A DNA stretch of 64,000 nucleotides from Pseudohoeflea sp964511625. GTDB lineage: Bacteria; Pseudomonadota; Alphaproteobacteria; Rhizobiales; Rhizobiaceae. The stretch lies in assembly GCA_964511625.1 (NCBI GenBank), contig CAZEJG010000001.1, positions 186,001-250,000 on the forward strand, read 5' to 3'. Shown piece by piece: positions 1-8,238 of this stretch. Under the pieces are notes generated by a model. It was not told the origin of the DNA, made no database searches, and saw nothing but the letters and a program-made list of their open reading frames with translations. Numbering within the stretch: position 1 is the stretch's first letter; every line of letters starts with the position of its first letter. The translations under genes and the position numbers were made by a program.

Positions 1-918
1 GCGCTGGTCTTCAACGATACCCGCGTGATCCCCGCGCAGCTCGAAGGGTTTCGGGTGCGCGGCGACAACCGCTCGCGCATCTCGGCGACGCTCCACATGC
101 GAACCGGTGCCGACCGCTGGCTGGCCTTCGTCCGTCCCGCGAAGCGCGTGAGCGAAGGCGACCGGCTTTCTTTCGGCGAAGACAATCCGGCCTGCGAACT
201 CGGCGCACTCGAAGCCACCGCCGGTCCACGCGGCGAGGGTGGCGAATTCGAACTGCGCTTCGATCTGTCGGGCCCGGCGCTCGACCAGGCGATCATGGCC
301 GCCGGTCATATCCCGTTGCCTCCCTATATCGCGTCCAAGCGGCCCGAGGACGAGCGCGACCGCACCGACTACCAGACGATCTACGCCCGCGAGGAAGGCG
401 CAGTGGCCGCTCCCACCGCCGGGCTCCATTTCACGCCGGATCTGTTCGCAGCCCTCGATAAACGCGGCGTCTCCCGCCATTTCGTTACGCTCCATGTGGG
501 GGCAGGCACGTTCCTGCCGGTCAAGGCGGACGACACCGACGACCACCGTATGCATTCCGAGATCGGACATGTCTCCGAGGAGGTGGCGCAGGCGCTGAAC
601 GAAGTCCGCGCCAAAGGTGGCCGGATCGTCTCTGTGGGCACCACTTCGCTGCGGCTTCTCGAAAGTGCGGCGACCGAGGACGGCGCGATACATCCCTGGT
701 CCGGCGCCACCGACATTTTCATCACCCCCGGCTACAAGTTTCGCGCCGTCGACCTGCTGATGACCAATTTTCATTTGCCGCGCTCGACGCTGTTCATGCT
801 GGTGTCGGCCTTCTCCGGCACCGAGACCATGAAGGCGGCCTACAGCCACGCGATCGCGACCGGCTATCGTTTCTATTCCTACGGCGATTCCAGCCTGCTC
901 GAGAGGGCGCCCTCATGA
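1..918 (+). CDS. queA: S-adenosylmethionine:tRNA ribosyltransferase-isomerase QueA (5' end outside window)
   Basis: QueA transfers and isomerises the ribosyl moiety of S-adenosylmethionine onto 7-aminomethyl-7-deazaguanine in tRNA, giving epoxyqueuosine. The reading frame is open from base 1, and the first residues (ALVFNDTRVIPAQL) are the conserved NDTRVIPA block that lies well inside the protein, so roughly the first 50 residues are upstream of the window. Further family blocks seen are the AGLHFT motif, the HVGAGTFLPV motif and the C-terminal TNFHLPRSTLFMLVSAFSG. The stop overlaps the tgt start by 4 bases (ATGA), so the two queuosine genes are translationally coupled. The identification is firm; only the N-terminus is missing. 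Confidence 0.96.
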   Translation, partial: ALVFNDTRVIPAQLEGFRVRGDNRSRISATLHMRTGADRWLAFVRPAKRVSEGDRLSFGEDNPACELGALEATAGPRGEGGEFELRFDLSGPALDQAIMAAGHIPLPPYIASKRPEDERDRTDYQTIYAREEGAVAAPTAGLHFTPDLFAALDKRGVSRHFVTLHVGAGTFLPVKADDTDDHRMHSEIGHVSEEVAQALNEVRAKGGRIVSVGTTSLRLLESAATEDGAIHPWSGATDIFITPGYKFRAVDLLMTNFHLPRSTLFMLVSAFSGTETMKAAYSHAIATGYRFYSYGDSSLLERAPS

Positions 919-2048
919 GTGCAACCGAATTCGGCTTCAAGGTCACTGCTACAGATGGCGCCGCCCGTCGTGGGACGGTCTCCATGCCACGCGGCGACAT
1001 CCGCACTCCGGCCTTCATGCCCGTCGGCACCGGCGGTACGGTCAAGGCCATGTATATGGAACAGGTGCGCGACCTCGGCGCCGACATCATCCTCGGCAAC
1101 ACCTATCACCTGATGCTGCGTCCCGGTGCCGAGCGAGTGGCAAAACTGGGCGGCCTCCACACCTTCGCCCGCTGGGAACGCCCGATCCTGACCGATTCCG
1201 GCGGCTTCCAGGTCATGTCGCTGGCGGGCCTCAGAAAAGTCACCGAACAGGGCGTGACCTTCCAGTCCCATATCGACGGCCGCAAATACGAGATGAGCCC
1301 CGAGCGTTCGATCGAGATCCAGGGCCTGCTCAATTCCGATATCCAGATGCAGCTCGACGAATGCGTCCGCCTGCCGGCCTCTCCGGAAGAGATCGAGCGC
1401 GCCATGGACATGTCCGTCCGCTGGGCCGAGCGCTGCAAGACGGCCTTCGGCGACCAGCCCGGCAAGGCGATGTTCGGTATCGTGCAGGGCGGCGACATCC
1501 CGGCCTTGCGCGAACGCTCGGCAAACGCGCTCGTCGATCTCGATCTCAAGGGCTATGCGGTGGGCGGTCTCGCGGTCGGCGAACCGCAGGAGGTCATGCT
1601 CGATATGCTCGAGGTCACCTGTCCGCTGCTGCCGCAGAACAAACCGCGCTACCTGATGGGCGTCGGCACCCCCGACGACATCCTGAAATCCGTGGCGCGC
1701 GGCATCGACATGTTCGACTGCGTCATGCCCACCCGCGCCGGCAGGCATGGTCTCGCCTTCACCCGCTTCGGCAAGATCAACCTCAAGAACGCCCGCCACG
1801 CCGATGATCCGCGTCCGCTCGATCCCGAGAGCGACTGCCCGGCCGCGCGCGATTATTCCCGCGCCTATCTGCATCATCTCGTCCGCTCGAACGAAATCCT
1901 CGGCATGATGCTGCTGACCTGGGTGAACCTCGCTTATTACCAGACCCTGATGGCCGGCATCCGCGCCGCCATCGAGGCCGGCAGCTACGCAGATTTCTGC
2001 GCGGAGACCCAGGCCGGATGGGAAAAGGGCGACCTCGCGGCGGTTTGA
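915..2048 (+). CDS. tgt: tRNA-guanine transglycosylase Tgt with a degenerate zinc site
   Basis: Tgt exchanges guanine 34 of GUN-anticodon tRNAs for the queuosine precursor base. At 377 residues it has the normal bacterial length. It carries the substrate-pocket motif LTDSGGFQVMSL, the VGGLAVGE loop and the nucleophile region DMFDCVMPTRAGRHG. The usual C-terminal zinc signature CxCx2C plus a later His is not intact: the segment reads PESDCPAARDYSRAYLHH, leaving one of three cysteines, and the later His position (HNL in E. coli) is Val in LTWVNLAYY. The start ATG at 915 overlaps the queA stop. The function is secure, but the lost metal ligands are odd and are discussed as a finding. About 270 bases of AT-rich sequence follow with no recognisable gene. 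Confidence 0.95.
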   Translation: MSATEFGFKVTATDGAARRGTVSMPRGDIRTPAFMPVGTGGTVKAMYMEQVRDLGADIILGNTYHLMLRPGAERVAKLGGLHTFARWERPILTDSGGFQVMSLAGLRKVTEQGVTFQSHIDGRKYEMSPERSIEIQGLLNSDIQMQLDECVRLPASPEEIERAMDMSVRWAERCKTAFGDQPGKAMFGIVQGGDIPALRERSANALVDLDLKGYAVGGLAVGEPQEVMLDMLEVTCPLLPQNKPRYLMGVGTPDDILKSVARGIDMFDCVMPTRAGRHGLAFTRFGKINLKNARHADDPRPLDPESDCPAARDYSRAYLHHLVRSNEILGMMLLTWVNLAYYQTLMAGIRAAIEAGSYADFCAETQAGWEKGDLAAV

Positions 2049-2315
2049 ACACTTTGGGTTTCGGGCTGGATCGACCTGTCACTCTGTCTCTATCGTAGCA
2101 GAATAAGTCGCTGCTTCTGATATCTACACGTTGTCGCCGATTGTTCTGAGAGTTGACAAAAACGCCATGATCGGCGCTTGACTTGTCCCAAGTCGTAGCG
2201 ATAACAAGATTTAGCAGGTCGAATATTAGTTAAAGATATGTGGTGTTTCGTGCGGGTGAAGCGCGGAACAAAGGAATTTCTGTATTTTATGATTTAATAA
2301 ATTTAGGGTGCCGTC

Positions 2316-3167
2316 TTGGATATAGTTCTTGCGCTCGACCACAATCGAATCGAGCCGACGGCAGCTTGTTTGAAGTCCATAGAATGCGCTCACCGCGGCC
2401 AGCATGTTGTCGTCCATCTTCTCCATTCCGAATTGCCGAGACGTGACGAAGCCACGTTACGTCAATTCTGCTCGGGACTGGAGATCGAGACACGGCTGGT
2501 GACGATCGATTACAGTGAGATCAGGAACCATTACCACAAGGTTCCGCAGCGCGGCTTTCCTGTCTCCTGCATGTTCCGGCTGCTGCTTGCAAGCTATCTG
2601 CCCGAGGAAGTCGATCGCGTCCTCTATCTCGATGTCGATACGATTGTCCTCAGTTCACTTGCCGATCTGTTTCGGACCGATCTCGGTGAGCATGTCGCCG
2701 CTGTCTGTCACAACAAGGAAGACCATCTTGCCGAATTTGGAATTGGTCCCGACGACTATTTCAATTCCGGTGTCATGCTGATCAATCTCGACAAGTGGCG
2801 GAGCGAAAACATTGAGCGAAAACTTTTCGAGGTGCTGCAGAACTACCCCGAAAAATTGTTGTTTCCCGACCAGTGCGCTTTGAATATCGTTCTGGCCAAT
2901 CAGGTTGTATATGTCAGCAGCCGTTACAACTACTACTTCAGCTATCAGGAACGGCCGGCCAGCTTCGAGGCGCCTGTGGTCATCCACTATCTTGGTTTCG
3001 TCAAACCATGGGAGGAGCCATTCTGCAATCCGTGGACAGGAGCCTATATCGAGTTTGCGGCAATGACTCCCTGGCCGGTGGACGCACGTGTCATCAGCGA
3101 ATTCAAAGTCCCTGTCTTTCGCGCCTACCGAAGGCGCTTTCTCAAGGCGATCGGGCTTCGCAAGTGA
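2316..3167 (+). CDS. Family 8 glycosyltransferase, copy 1
   Basis: This is a probable GT-A fold retaining glycosyltransferase of family GT8 that uses a nucleotide sugar, typically galactosyl or glucosyl transfer to lipopolysaccharide or another surface glycan. It shows the metal-binding DxD (VLYLDVDTIV), the family motif FNSGVMLINLDKW, the PDQCALN block and the late His motif VIHYLGFVKPW. The 283-residue frame starts at a TTG (MDIVLAL) preceded by TAGGGTG; no ATG gives a better N-terminus. It is followed 16 bases later by a close paralogue sharing the C-terminal tail RRRFLKAIGLRK, so the pair arose by tandem duplication. No other glycan genes are adjacent, so the acceptor cannot be named. Confidence 0.86.
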   Translation: MDIVLALDHNRIEPTAACLKSIECAHRGQHVVVHLLHSELPRRDEATLRQFCSGLEIETRLVTIDYSEIRNHYHKVPQRGFPVSCMFRLLLASYLPEEVDRVLYLDVDTIVLSSLADLFRTDLGEHVAAVCHNKEDHLAEFGIGPDDYFNSGVMLINLDKWRSENIERKLFEVLQNYPEKLLFPDQCALNIVLANQVVYVSSRYNYYFSYQERPASFEAPVVIHYLGFVKPWEEPFCNPWTGAYIEFAAMTPWPVDARVISEFKVPVFRAYRRRFLKAIGLRK

Positions 3168-3183
3168 CAGGAGCGCTGAAGTG

Positions 3184-4050
3184 ATGAACATCCTGCTGGC
3201 TTTTGATCGGAACGTGGTCGGGCCGGTAGCGGCGTGTCTCAAGTCCATTGCGATGACAAATCCAACAGACGAGATCGACGTTTACCTGCTTCATTCGCGA
3301 CTTCGCAGGGGCGACGAAGACCGCCTGAGGTCCTTCGCCGACGAAATCGGCCTGCGATCGCGTTTCATTGCCATCGATGAAACCGTGCCTTCGGCGATCC
3401 ACAAGGGACTGCCGATCTCGATCTTGCCGACCGCGACCCTGTTTCGCTGTTTCCTGGCTGAGACCATTCCCGCTGACGTCGAAAGGATCCTGTATCTCGA
3501 CTGCGATACGCTCGTCATGAACTCTCTTCGGCCACTGTACGATGTCGATCTTCAAGGCAAGGTCGCAGCTGTGGTGCACAATTGTGGACCGGATCCGGAG
3601 ATCGGAGCTCACCTTGTTGATCTCGGTGTTGATCGTGAGGACTATTTCAACGCCGGTGTCATGTTGATCGACCTCGCGAAATGGCGTCGACTGGGTCTCG
3701 GTGACAAAATTCTCGACGTTTTTCGCGAGCACGGAAGACGATTGCGATTCCACGATCAGTGCGCGCTCAACATCGCTCTGCATGGCGATCTCCGTTATCT
3801 GCCTCGCAAATACAATTATCGGCCCGACATATTCTGGAGGACGCAGGATTTCGAGATCCCCGTCATTGTGCACTACGCCCACGTGCCAAAGCCGTGGAAC
3901 AATCCGGGCGGTGCGTGGGGTGGGCTGTATATCGAGATAGCCGGGATGACACCGTGGCCTGTGCCTGAACAGCTGCTCCGGGAGATAGGTGTGCCGCGCC
4001 TGAAGGTACACAGGCGGCGCTTTCTCAAGGCGATCGGACTTCGCAAATAG
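3184..4050 (+). CDS. Family 8 glycosyltransferase, copy 2
   Basis: This is the second GT8 enzyme, 288 residues, starting at ATG 3184 (MNILLAFDR) behind AGGAG at 3169. An in-frame ATG at 3088 would overlap copy 1 and add residues without family similarity, so it was not used. Motifs match copy 1: ILYLDCDTLV as DxD, FNAGVMLIDLAKW, FHDQCALNI, and VIVHYAHVPKPW. Cys replaces Val between the two aspartates. The last 12 residues are identical to copy 1, and their DNA is almost identical, while the interior has diverged. The two probably add sugars in sequence to the same glycan; this is inference. Confidence 0.86.
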   Translation: MNILLAFDRNVVGPVAACLKSIAMTNPTDEIDVYLLHSRLRRGDEDRLRSFADEIGLRSRFIAIDETVPSAIHKGLPISILPTATLFRCFLAETIPADVERILYLDCDTLVMNSLRPLYDVDLQGKVAAVVHNCGPDPEIGAHLVDLGVDREDYFNAGVMLIDLAKWRRLGLGDKILDVFREHGRRLRFHDQCALNIALHGDLRYLPRKYNYRPDIFWRTQDFEIPVIVHYAHVPKPWNNPGGAWGGLYIEIAGMTPWPVPEQLLREIGVPRLKVHRRRFLKAIGLRK

Positions 4051-4056
4051 TCTGTC

Positions 4057-4491
4057 TTATGTCTGCGGCGGCGCCGATCTGATCAGCGATACGCCGCGGA
4101 TCTTCATCGTCCCGTCGGCCTGGCGTTCCATCATGTAGATCGCGGTATAGTCGTTGCCGTCCGGTCCGGAGATCAGCACCTCCTGGATCACGCCGCCGCC
4201 CGAGATTTCGCGGCTCCGCCCGAAGGCGTAATTGCCGGGACGGTAGACCGGGCCATAGCCGCTCCTCACCATCGTCTCGAAGCGGTCGACGGTGGGATAG
4301 AGCGCCTTGATGTCGGGCGCGGCGAAGGAGTAGGCGGTATCGATATCGCCGGCCAGAAAGGCCTCGATCTGGCTTTCGATGACTGTCTGGGACTGTGCGA
4401 TCGGCTCCTGCGCGAGCGCGGGAGCAATGGACAGCGCGATAAAGAGCGCGGCGCAGCGGGTGAGGGCGCCGGGATAGGGAAGTCGCGGCAT
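4057..4491 (-). CDS. Exported DUF4864 protein
   Basis: This is a 144-residue protein with a hydrophobic signal peptide (roughly residues 8-27, ending ALA before QEPIAQ), so it is periplasmic. The mature part has the NTF2/SnoaL-like pattern of DUF4864: an IESQIEAFLAGDIDTAYSFA start, a central FETMVRSGYGPVYRP, then beta-strands ending with DGTMKIRGVSLIR. The family is common in Rhizobiales and has no established biochemical role. It is convergent with the glycosyltransferase pair (6 bases apart) and lies just downstream of bioN on the same strand, but nothing ties it to biotin. Confidence 0.78.
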   Translation of the reverse strand: MPRLPYPGALTRCAALFIALSIAPALAQEPIAQSQTVIESQIEAFLAGDIDTAYSFAAPDIKALYPTVDRFETMVRSGYGPVYRPGNYAFGRSREISGGGVIQEVLISGPDGNDYTAIYMMERQADGTMKIRGVSLIRSAPPQT

Positions 4492-4542
4492 GGTTCGTCC
4501 TCCTCTTCTCGAGGATAGGACGTTTCAGTCAAAAGGAAAGTT

Positions 4543-5136
4543 TCAGTCGACCGACCGGGCGTCGATAGCGCGGGCAATGTCGTCGGCGTCGCGCAGTGTT
4601 CGCACGATGAGCGGAACCAGGAGCGCCACCATGCTGCGGTCGAGCCCGCGCGCCCGCTGCGCGTCACGCACCTCACGCACGTTTTCCCGAAGCCGCGGGA
4701 TGAAGCGCATCGTCATGGCGATCGCCAGCGCGATCTTTTCGCGCGGAACCCAGGCCGGTGCATGGGCGAGGGCGGCCATCAGCCCGTCCGCCAGTTCGCT
4801 GACCTTCGTCGTCAGCGTCACCAGCGTGGCGGCCAGAATAAGGATGGCAAAGCGGAGCACCACATAGGCGGCCAACGCCGTGTCCGCGAGATAGAGCTGC
4901 ACGACAAACAAAAGCGCGAGGATCACGACCACCGGCCGCAGCGCCCGCCAGCCGTGGTCCGGCCGCAGTCCGGCCATCACGTAACCCGCAGTGACGAGAA
5001 CAGTCGCAATGACCAGCGCGGGCCAGCTGTCGACGAGTAAGATGGCGGTCGAGAAGATGACAAGAAGCAGCATCTTGAGCCCGGCCCCGGCCCGGTGAAC
5101 GGGCGTATCGCCCTGAACGTAGAGCCCGGAAATCAC
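4543..5136 (-). CDS. bioN: Biotin ECF transporter transmembrane subunit BioN (EcfT)
   Basis: This is the energy-coupling membrane scaffold of the BioMNY vitamin importer. The 197-residue protein has several hydrophobic helices (for example MLLLVIFSTAILL, VVVILALLFVVQLYLA and FAILILAATLVTL). It carries the cytoplasmic Ala-Arg-Gly coupling box (DAQRARGLDRSM), which contacts the ATPase, and a second such box near the end (DDIARAIDARSVD). It overlaps the bioM stop by 4 bases. The gene order bioY-bioM-bioN on one strand is the classical alphaproteobacterial biotin uptake operon. Confidence 0.92.
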   Translation of the reverse strand: MISGLYVQGDTPVHRAGAGLKMLLLVIFSTAILLVDSWPALVIATVLVTAGYVMAGLRPDHGWRALRPVVVILALLFVVQLYLADTALAAYVVLRFAILILAATLVTLTTKVSELADGLMAALAHAPAWVPREKIALAIAMTMRFIPRLRENVREVRDAQRARGLDRSMVALLVPLIVRTLRDADDIARAIDARSVD

Positions 5137-5798
5137 GCCGCGCCCTCGCGGTAGCGCGAGATCACCGTGTCCGGCGCGCCGTCGGCGCCAATTGTGCCGT
5201 CCTCGATCAGGATCACACGGTCGAAATCGGCGAGAAGCTCAAGATCGTGGGTGACCAGCACCACCTGTTCGTCGAGTGCGTCGATTGCCGCTTTGACCCG
5301 GCGGGCGTTCCTCAGATCGAGAAGCGTGGTGGGCTCGTCGAAGACGATCATCCGCGGCGCCATCACCAGAACGCCGGCGAGCGCCACGAGCTGCTTCTCT
5401 CCGCCGGAGAGCTCGTGCGTGAAGCGTTCGGCGAGATGCGCGATCCCGAAACGCTCGAGCACTGACGCGATCCGGCGGTCGCGCTCCTCCTTCGGCAGCT
5501 TGAGGTTCTTCAGACCGAATTCCAGATCCTCCGAGACGATTGGATAGACGATCTGGTTGTCCGGGTTCTGGAAGACGAAGCCGACATGCCGGCGCAGATC
5601 CGATGCCTTGTCGACACCGTCGGCGCGCACTGCCCCCGAGGTCGGTTTTTCGAGGCCGTTGAGCAGCCGCGCGAACGTGCTCTTGCCCGAACCGTTGCGG
5701 CCGATCACGCCGATCCTCTGTTCCGTCAGGTCGACCGTGACATCACGCAGGATCGACCGCCCGGCCTTCTCGACGCGGACTTCGTTGAGCCTGATCAT
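5133..5798 (-). CDS. bioM: Biotin ECF transporter ATPase BioM
   Basis: This ATP-binding cassette subunit powers biotin uptake together with BioN and BioY. At 221 residues it has Walker A GRNGSGKST (about residues 33-41), the Q-loop FVFQNPDNQIV typical of ECF ATPases, signature ELSGGEKQLVALAG, Walker B MIVFDEPTTLLD and the switch His in LVTHDLELL. The start at 5798 (MIRLNEV) was chosen because the frame upstream is bioY sequence read out of frame. It lies 17 bases downstream of bioY and overlaps bioN by 4 bases. Confidence 0.94.
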   Translation of the reverse strand: MIRLNEVRVEKAGRSILRDVTVDLTEQRIGVIGRNGSGKSTFARLLNGLEKPTSGAVRADGVDKASDLRRHVGFVFQNPDNQIVYPIVSEDLEFGLKNLKLPKEERDRRIASVLERFGIAHLAERFTHELSGGEKQLVALAGVLVMAPRMIVFDEPTTLLDLRNARRVKAAIDALDEQVVLVTHDLELLADFDRVILIEDGTIGADGAPDTVISRYREGAA

Positions 5799-5815
5799 CT
5801 CCGTGACCCGGCCCG

Positions 5816-6370
5816 TCAGGCCGCGGCCCGGCTGCCGATCAGCGGATAGGAGCGCTTGACCGTCACCATCACGACGGCGGAGATCACCGCCTTCAGGATG
5901 TCGCCCGGAATGAAGGGCGCGGAGCCCGTCAGCGCCTGCAGGACGGTGACCTTGGCCACGGCCGCGCTCCAGGGCACGCCGATCGCGTAGAGCACCACCA
6001 CGCCGCCGAAGACACAGATCAGGAATGCGCTGACGTAGTTGAGCCGGTCCCAGAAGCGTTCGGTGAGATATCCGATAACGGCGGCGGCGACGATCCATCC
6101 CAGGATGTAGCCCGCGGTCGGGCCGAAGAAGATGCCGAATCCGCCGCGTCCGCCCGACAATAGCGGCAGGCCGAATGCCACGAGCAGCACGAAGAGAGCA
6201 ACCGCCAGACCGCCGCGTTTCGCACCGAGAACGCCGCCGGCCAGCATCGGGCCCATTGATTGTGCGGTGATCGGCACGCCGATGACCGGCATCATGATCG
6301 GCGGGAACAGCGCCAGTGCGGCCATGATGGCGGCGAAGAGGGCGATATAGACGATGTCACGCGTTTCCAT
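5816..6370 (-). CDS. bioY: Biotin transporter substrate-binding membrane protein BioY
   Basis: BioY is the integral-membrane biotin-binding S component. The 184-residue form starts at 6370 (METRDIVYIAL) behind an AGGGAG ribosome site; a longer frame adds 23 non-conserved residues. Family blocks include PVIGVPITAQSMGPMLAG and the GGRGGFGIFFGPTAGYILGW segment with its GPTxGY core. Six membrane helices are predictable by eye. It is the first gene of bioYMN. I searched the upstream 290 bases for the alphaproteobacterial BioR box (TTATMKATAA) and did not find a match, so its regulation is open. Confidence 0.94.
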   Translation of the reverse strand: METRDIVYIALFAAIMAALALFPPIMMPVIGVPITAQSMGPMLAGGVLGAKRGGLAVALFVLLVAFGLPLLSGGRGGFGIFFGPTAGYILGWIVAAAVIGYLTERFWDRLNYVSAFLICVFGGVVVLYAIGVPWSAAVAKVTVLQALTGSAPFIPGDILKAVISAVVMVTVKRSYPLIGSRAAA

Positions 6371-6662
6371 GCTGGCAGGGCTCCCTGAAGATGGGCCGAG
6401 GTCGGCAAAACTCGATGCTCCGACTCCGACAGCCGGCACCTGGCGCGATGGTTATACGATGCCGGGTGGCTTGTGTAGACTGGGAAATGACCGGCCGGCA
6501 TGGAGGAGAGCCATGCGGATGCGCGCGAAAGCCCACCATGGCGAACGTGCCAAGCAGATGGCGACTATAAAATCCGCACAACCGATGCCCGGGATCATGC
6601 ATTGAATTGCACCGACGATCGCTGCAAGCTGCGGCCACTCATTCTCACCGGGAGGTATCATC

Positions 6663-8162
6663 ATGACCGAACTCACCCATTATATCGGCGGCAAGCACGT
6701 CAACGGCACTTCCGGACGCTTCGCCGACGTCTACAATCCGGCGACCGGCGAGGTTCAGTCGAAGGTACCGCTCGCCAGCCAGTCCGAGCTCGATGCCGCC
6801 GTCGCCAATGCCGCCGCCGCGCAGCCGGCCTGGGCGGCGACCAACCCGCAGAAGCGCGCCCGCGTGCTGATGAAATTCGTCGACCTGCTGCACCGTGACA
6901 TGGACAAGCTCGCCGAAGCGCTGTCGCGCGAACACGGCAAGACCATTCCGGACGCCAAGGGCGACGTCATCCGCGGTCTCGAAGTGGCGGAATTCTGCTT
7001 CGGCGCGCCGCATCTCCTGAAGGGCGAGTTCACCGAAGGCGCGGGCCCGGGCATCGACATGTATTCGCTGCGCCAGCCGCTCGGCGTCGTTGCCGGCATC
7101 ACCCCCTTCAACTTCCCGGCCATGATCCCGATGTGGAAGTTCTGCCCGGCGATCGCCGCCGGCAACGCCTTCATCCTCAAGCCGTCCGAGCGCGATCCCT
7201 CCGTGCCGCTGATGCTCGCCGAGCTGATGACCGAGGCAGGTCTGCCCGATGGCATCCTCAACGTCGTCAACGGCGACAAGGAAGCCGTCGACGCGATCCT
7301 TGACCACGAGGACATCATGGCCGTAGGTTTCGTCGGCTCCACCCCGATCGCCCAGTACATCTATGCCCGCGGCTGCGCCAACGGCAAGCGCGTCCAGTGT
7401 TTTGGCGGCGCCAAGAACCACATGATCATCATGCCCGACGCCGACATGGACCAGGCCGTCGACGCACTGATCGGTGCCGGCTACGGTGCTGCCGGCGAGC
7501 GCTGCATGGCGATCTCGGTCGCCGTCCCCGTCGGCGAGGAGACCGCCGACCGTCTGGTGCAGAAGCTCGCACCGCGCGTCGAGTCGCTGAAGATCGGCCC
7601 GTACACGGCCGGCAACGACGTCGATTTCGGACCGCTCGTCACTGCTCAGGCGCGTGAACGCGTGCTCGGCCTCGTCAATTCCGGCGTCGAGCAGGGGGCC
7701 GAACTGGTCGTCGACGGCCGTGACTTCTCCATGCAGGGCTACGAGAACGGCTATTTCATCGGCGGCTGCCTGTTCGACCGCGTCACCCGCGACATGGACA
7801 TCTACACCCAGGAAATCTTCGGCCCGGTGCTCTCGGTCGTGCGCGCCGAGAACTACGAGGAAGCGCTGCGCCTGCCGATGGAACACGAATACGGCAACGG
7901 TACCGCGATCTTCACCCGCGATGGCGATGCGGCGCGCGATTTCGTCAGCCGCATCAATATCGGCATGGTCGGCGTCAACGTGCCGATCCCGGTGCCGCTC
8001 GCCTACCACACCTTCGGCGGCTGGAAGAAGTCCGGCTTCGGCGACCTGAACCAGCACGGCCCCGATGCGTTCCGCTTCTATACGCGCACCAAGACCGTGA
8101 CCTCACGCTGGCCCTCGGGTATCAAGGACGGTGCCGAATTCGTCATCCCGACGATGCGCTGA
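6663..8162 (+). CDS. mmsA: CoA-acylating methylmalonate-semialdehyde dehydrogenase
   Basis: MmsA oxidises methylmalonate semialdehyde (from valine) or malonate semialdehyde with NAD+ and CoA to propionyl-CoA or acetyl-CoA. The 499-residue length is standard. Visible are the NAD-site segment GITPFNFPAMIPMW, LKPSERDP, the FVGSTPIA turn, the CoA-dependent-subfamily block FGGAKNHMIIMPDAD and the catalytic Cys281 in GAAGERCMAIS. The start ATG follows GGGAGG. It opens a co-directional run with the other steps of valine breakdown. The 290 bases upstream contain a small hairpin (GCATGG/CCATGC, 6498-6516) and no evident gene. Confidence 0.96.
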   Translation: MTELTHYIGGKHVNGTSGRFADVYNPATGEVQSKVPLASQSELDAAVANAAAAQPAWAATNPQKRARVLMKFVDLLHRDMDKLAEALSREHGKTIPDAKGDVIRGLEVAEFCFGAPHLLKGEFTEGAGPGIDMYSLRQPLGVVAGITPFNFPAMIPMWKFCPAIAAGNAFILKPSERDPSVPLMLAELMTEAGLPDGILNVVNGDKEAVDAILDHEDIMAVGFVGSTPIAQYIYARGCANGKRVQCFGGAKNHMIIMPDADMDQAVDALIGAGYGAAGERCMAISVAVPVGEETADRLVQKLAPRVESLKIGPYTAGNDVDFGPLVTAQARERVLGLVNSGVEQGAELVVDGRDFSMQGYENGYFIGGCLFDRVTRDMDIYTQEIFGPVLSVVRAENYEEALRLPMEHEYGNGTAIFTRDGDAARDFVSRINIGMVGVNVPIPVPLAYHTFGGWKKSGFGDLNQHGPDAFRFYTRTKTVTSRWPSGIKDGAEFVIPTMR

Positions 8163-8238
8163 TCGGTTCCTGAGAGAGAAAAGCGGCGCGGATCGGGAGT
8201 CCGCGCCGGACAAGGTGGCAAGCAGAGGAGGCACGCCC

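Noticed and set aside
6371..6662. Possible BioR box or cobalamin riboswitch between bioY and mmsA
   Set aside because: No TTATMKATAA match and no B12-box-like conserved core; only a 6-bp hairpin (6498-6516) is present.
6645..8057. 470-codon minus-strand open frame opposite mmsA
   Set aside because: mmsA on the plus strand has full family motifs and a good ribosome site; the antisense frame has none.
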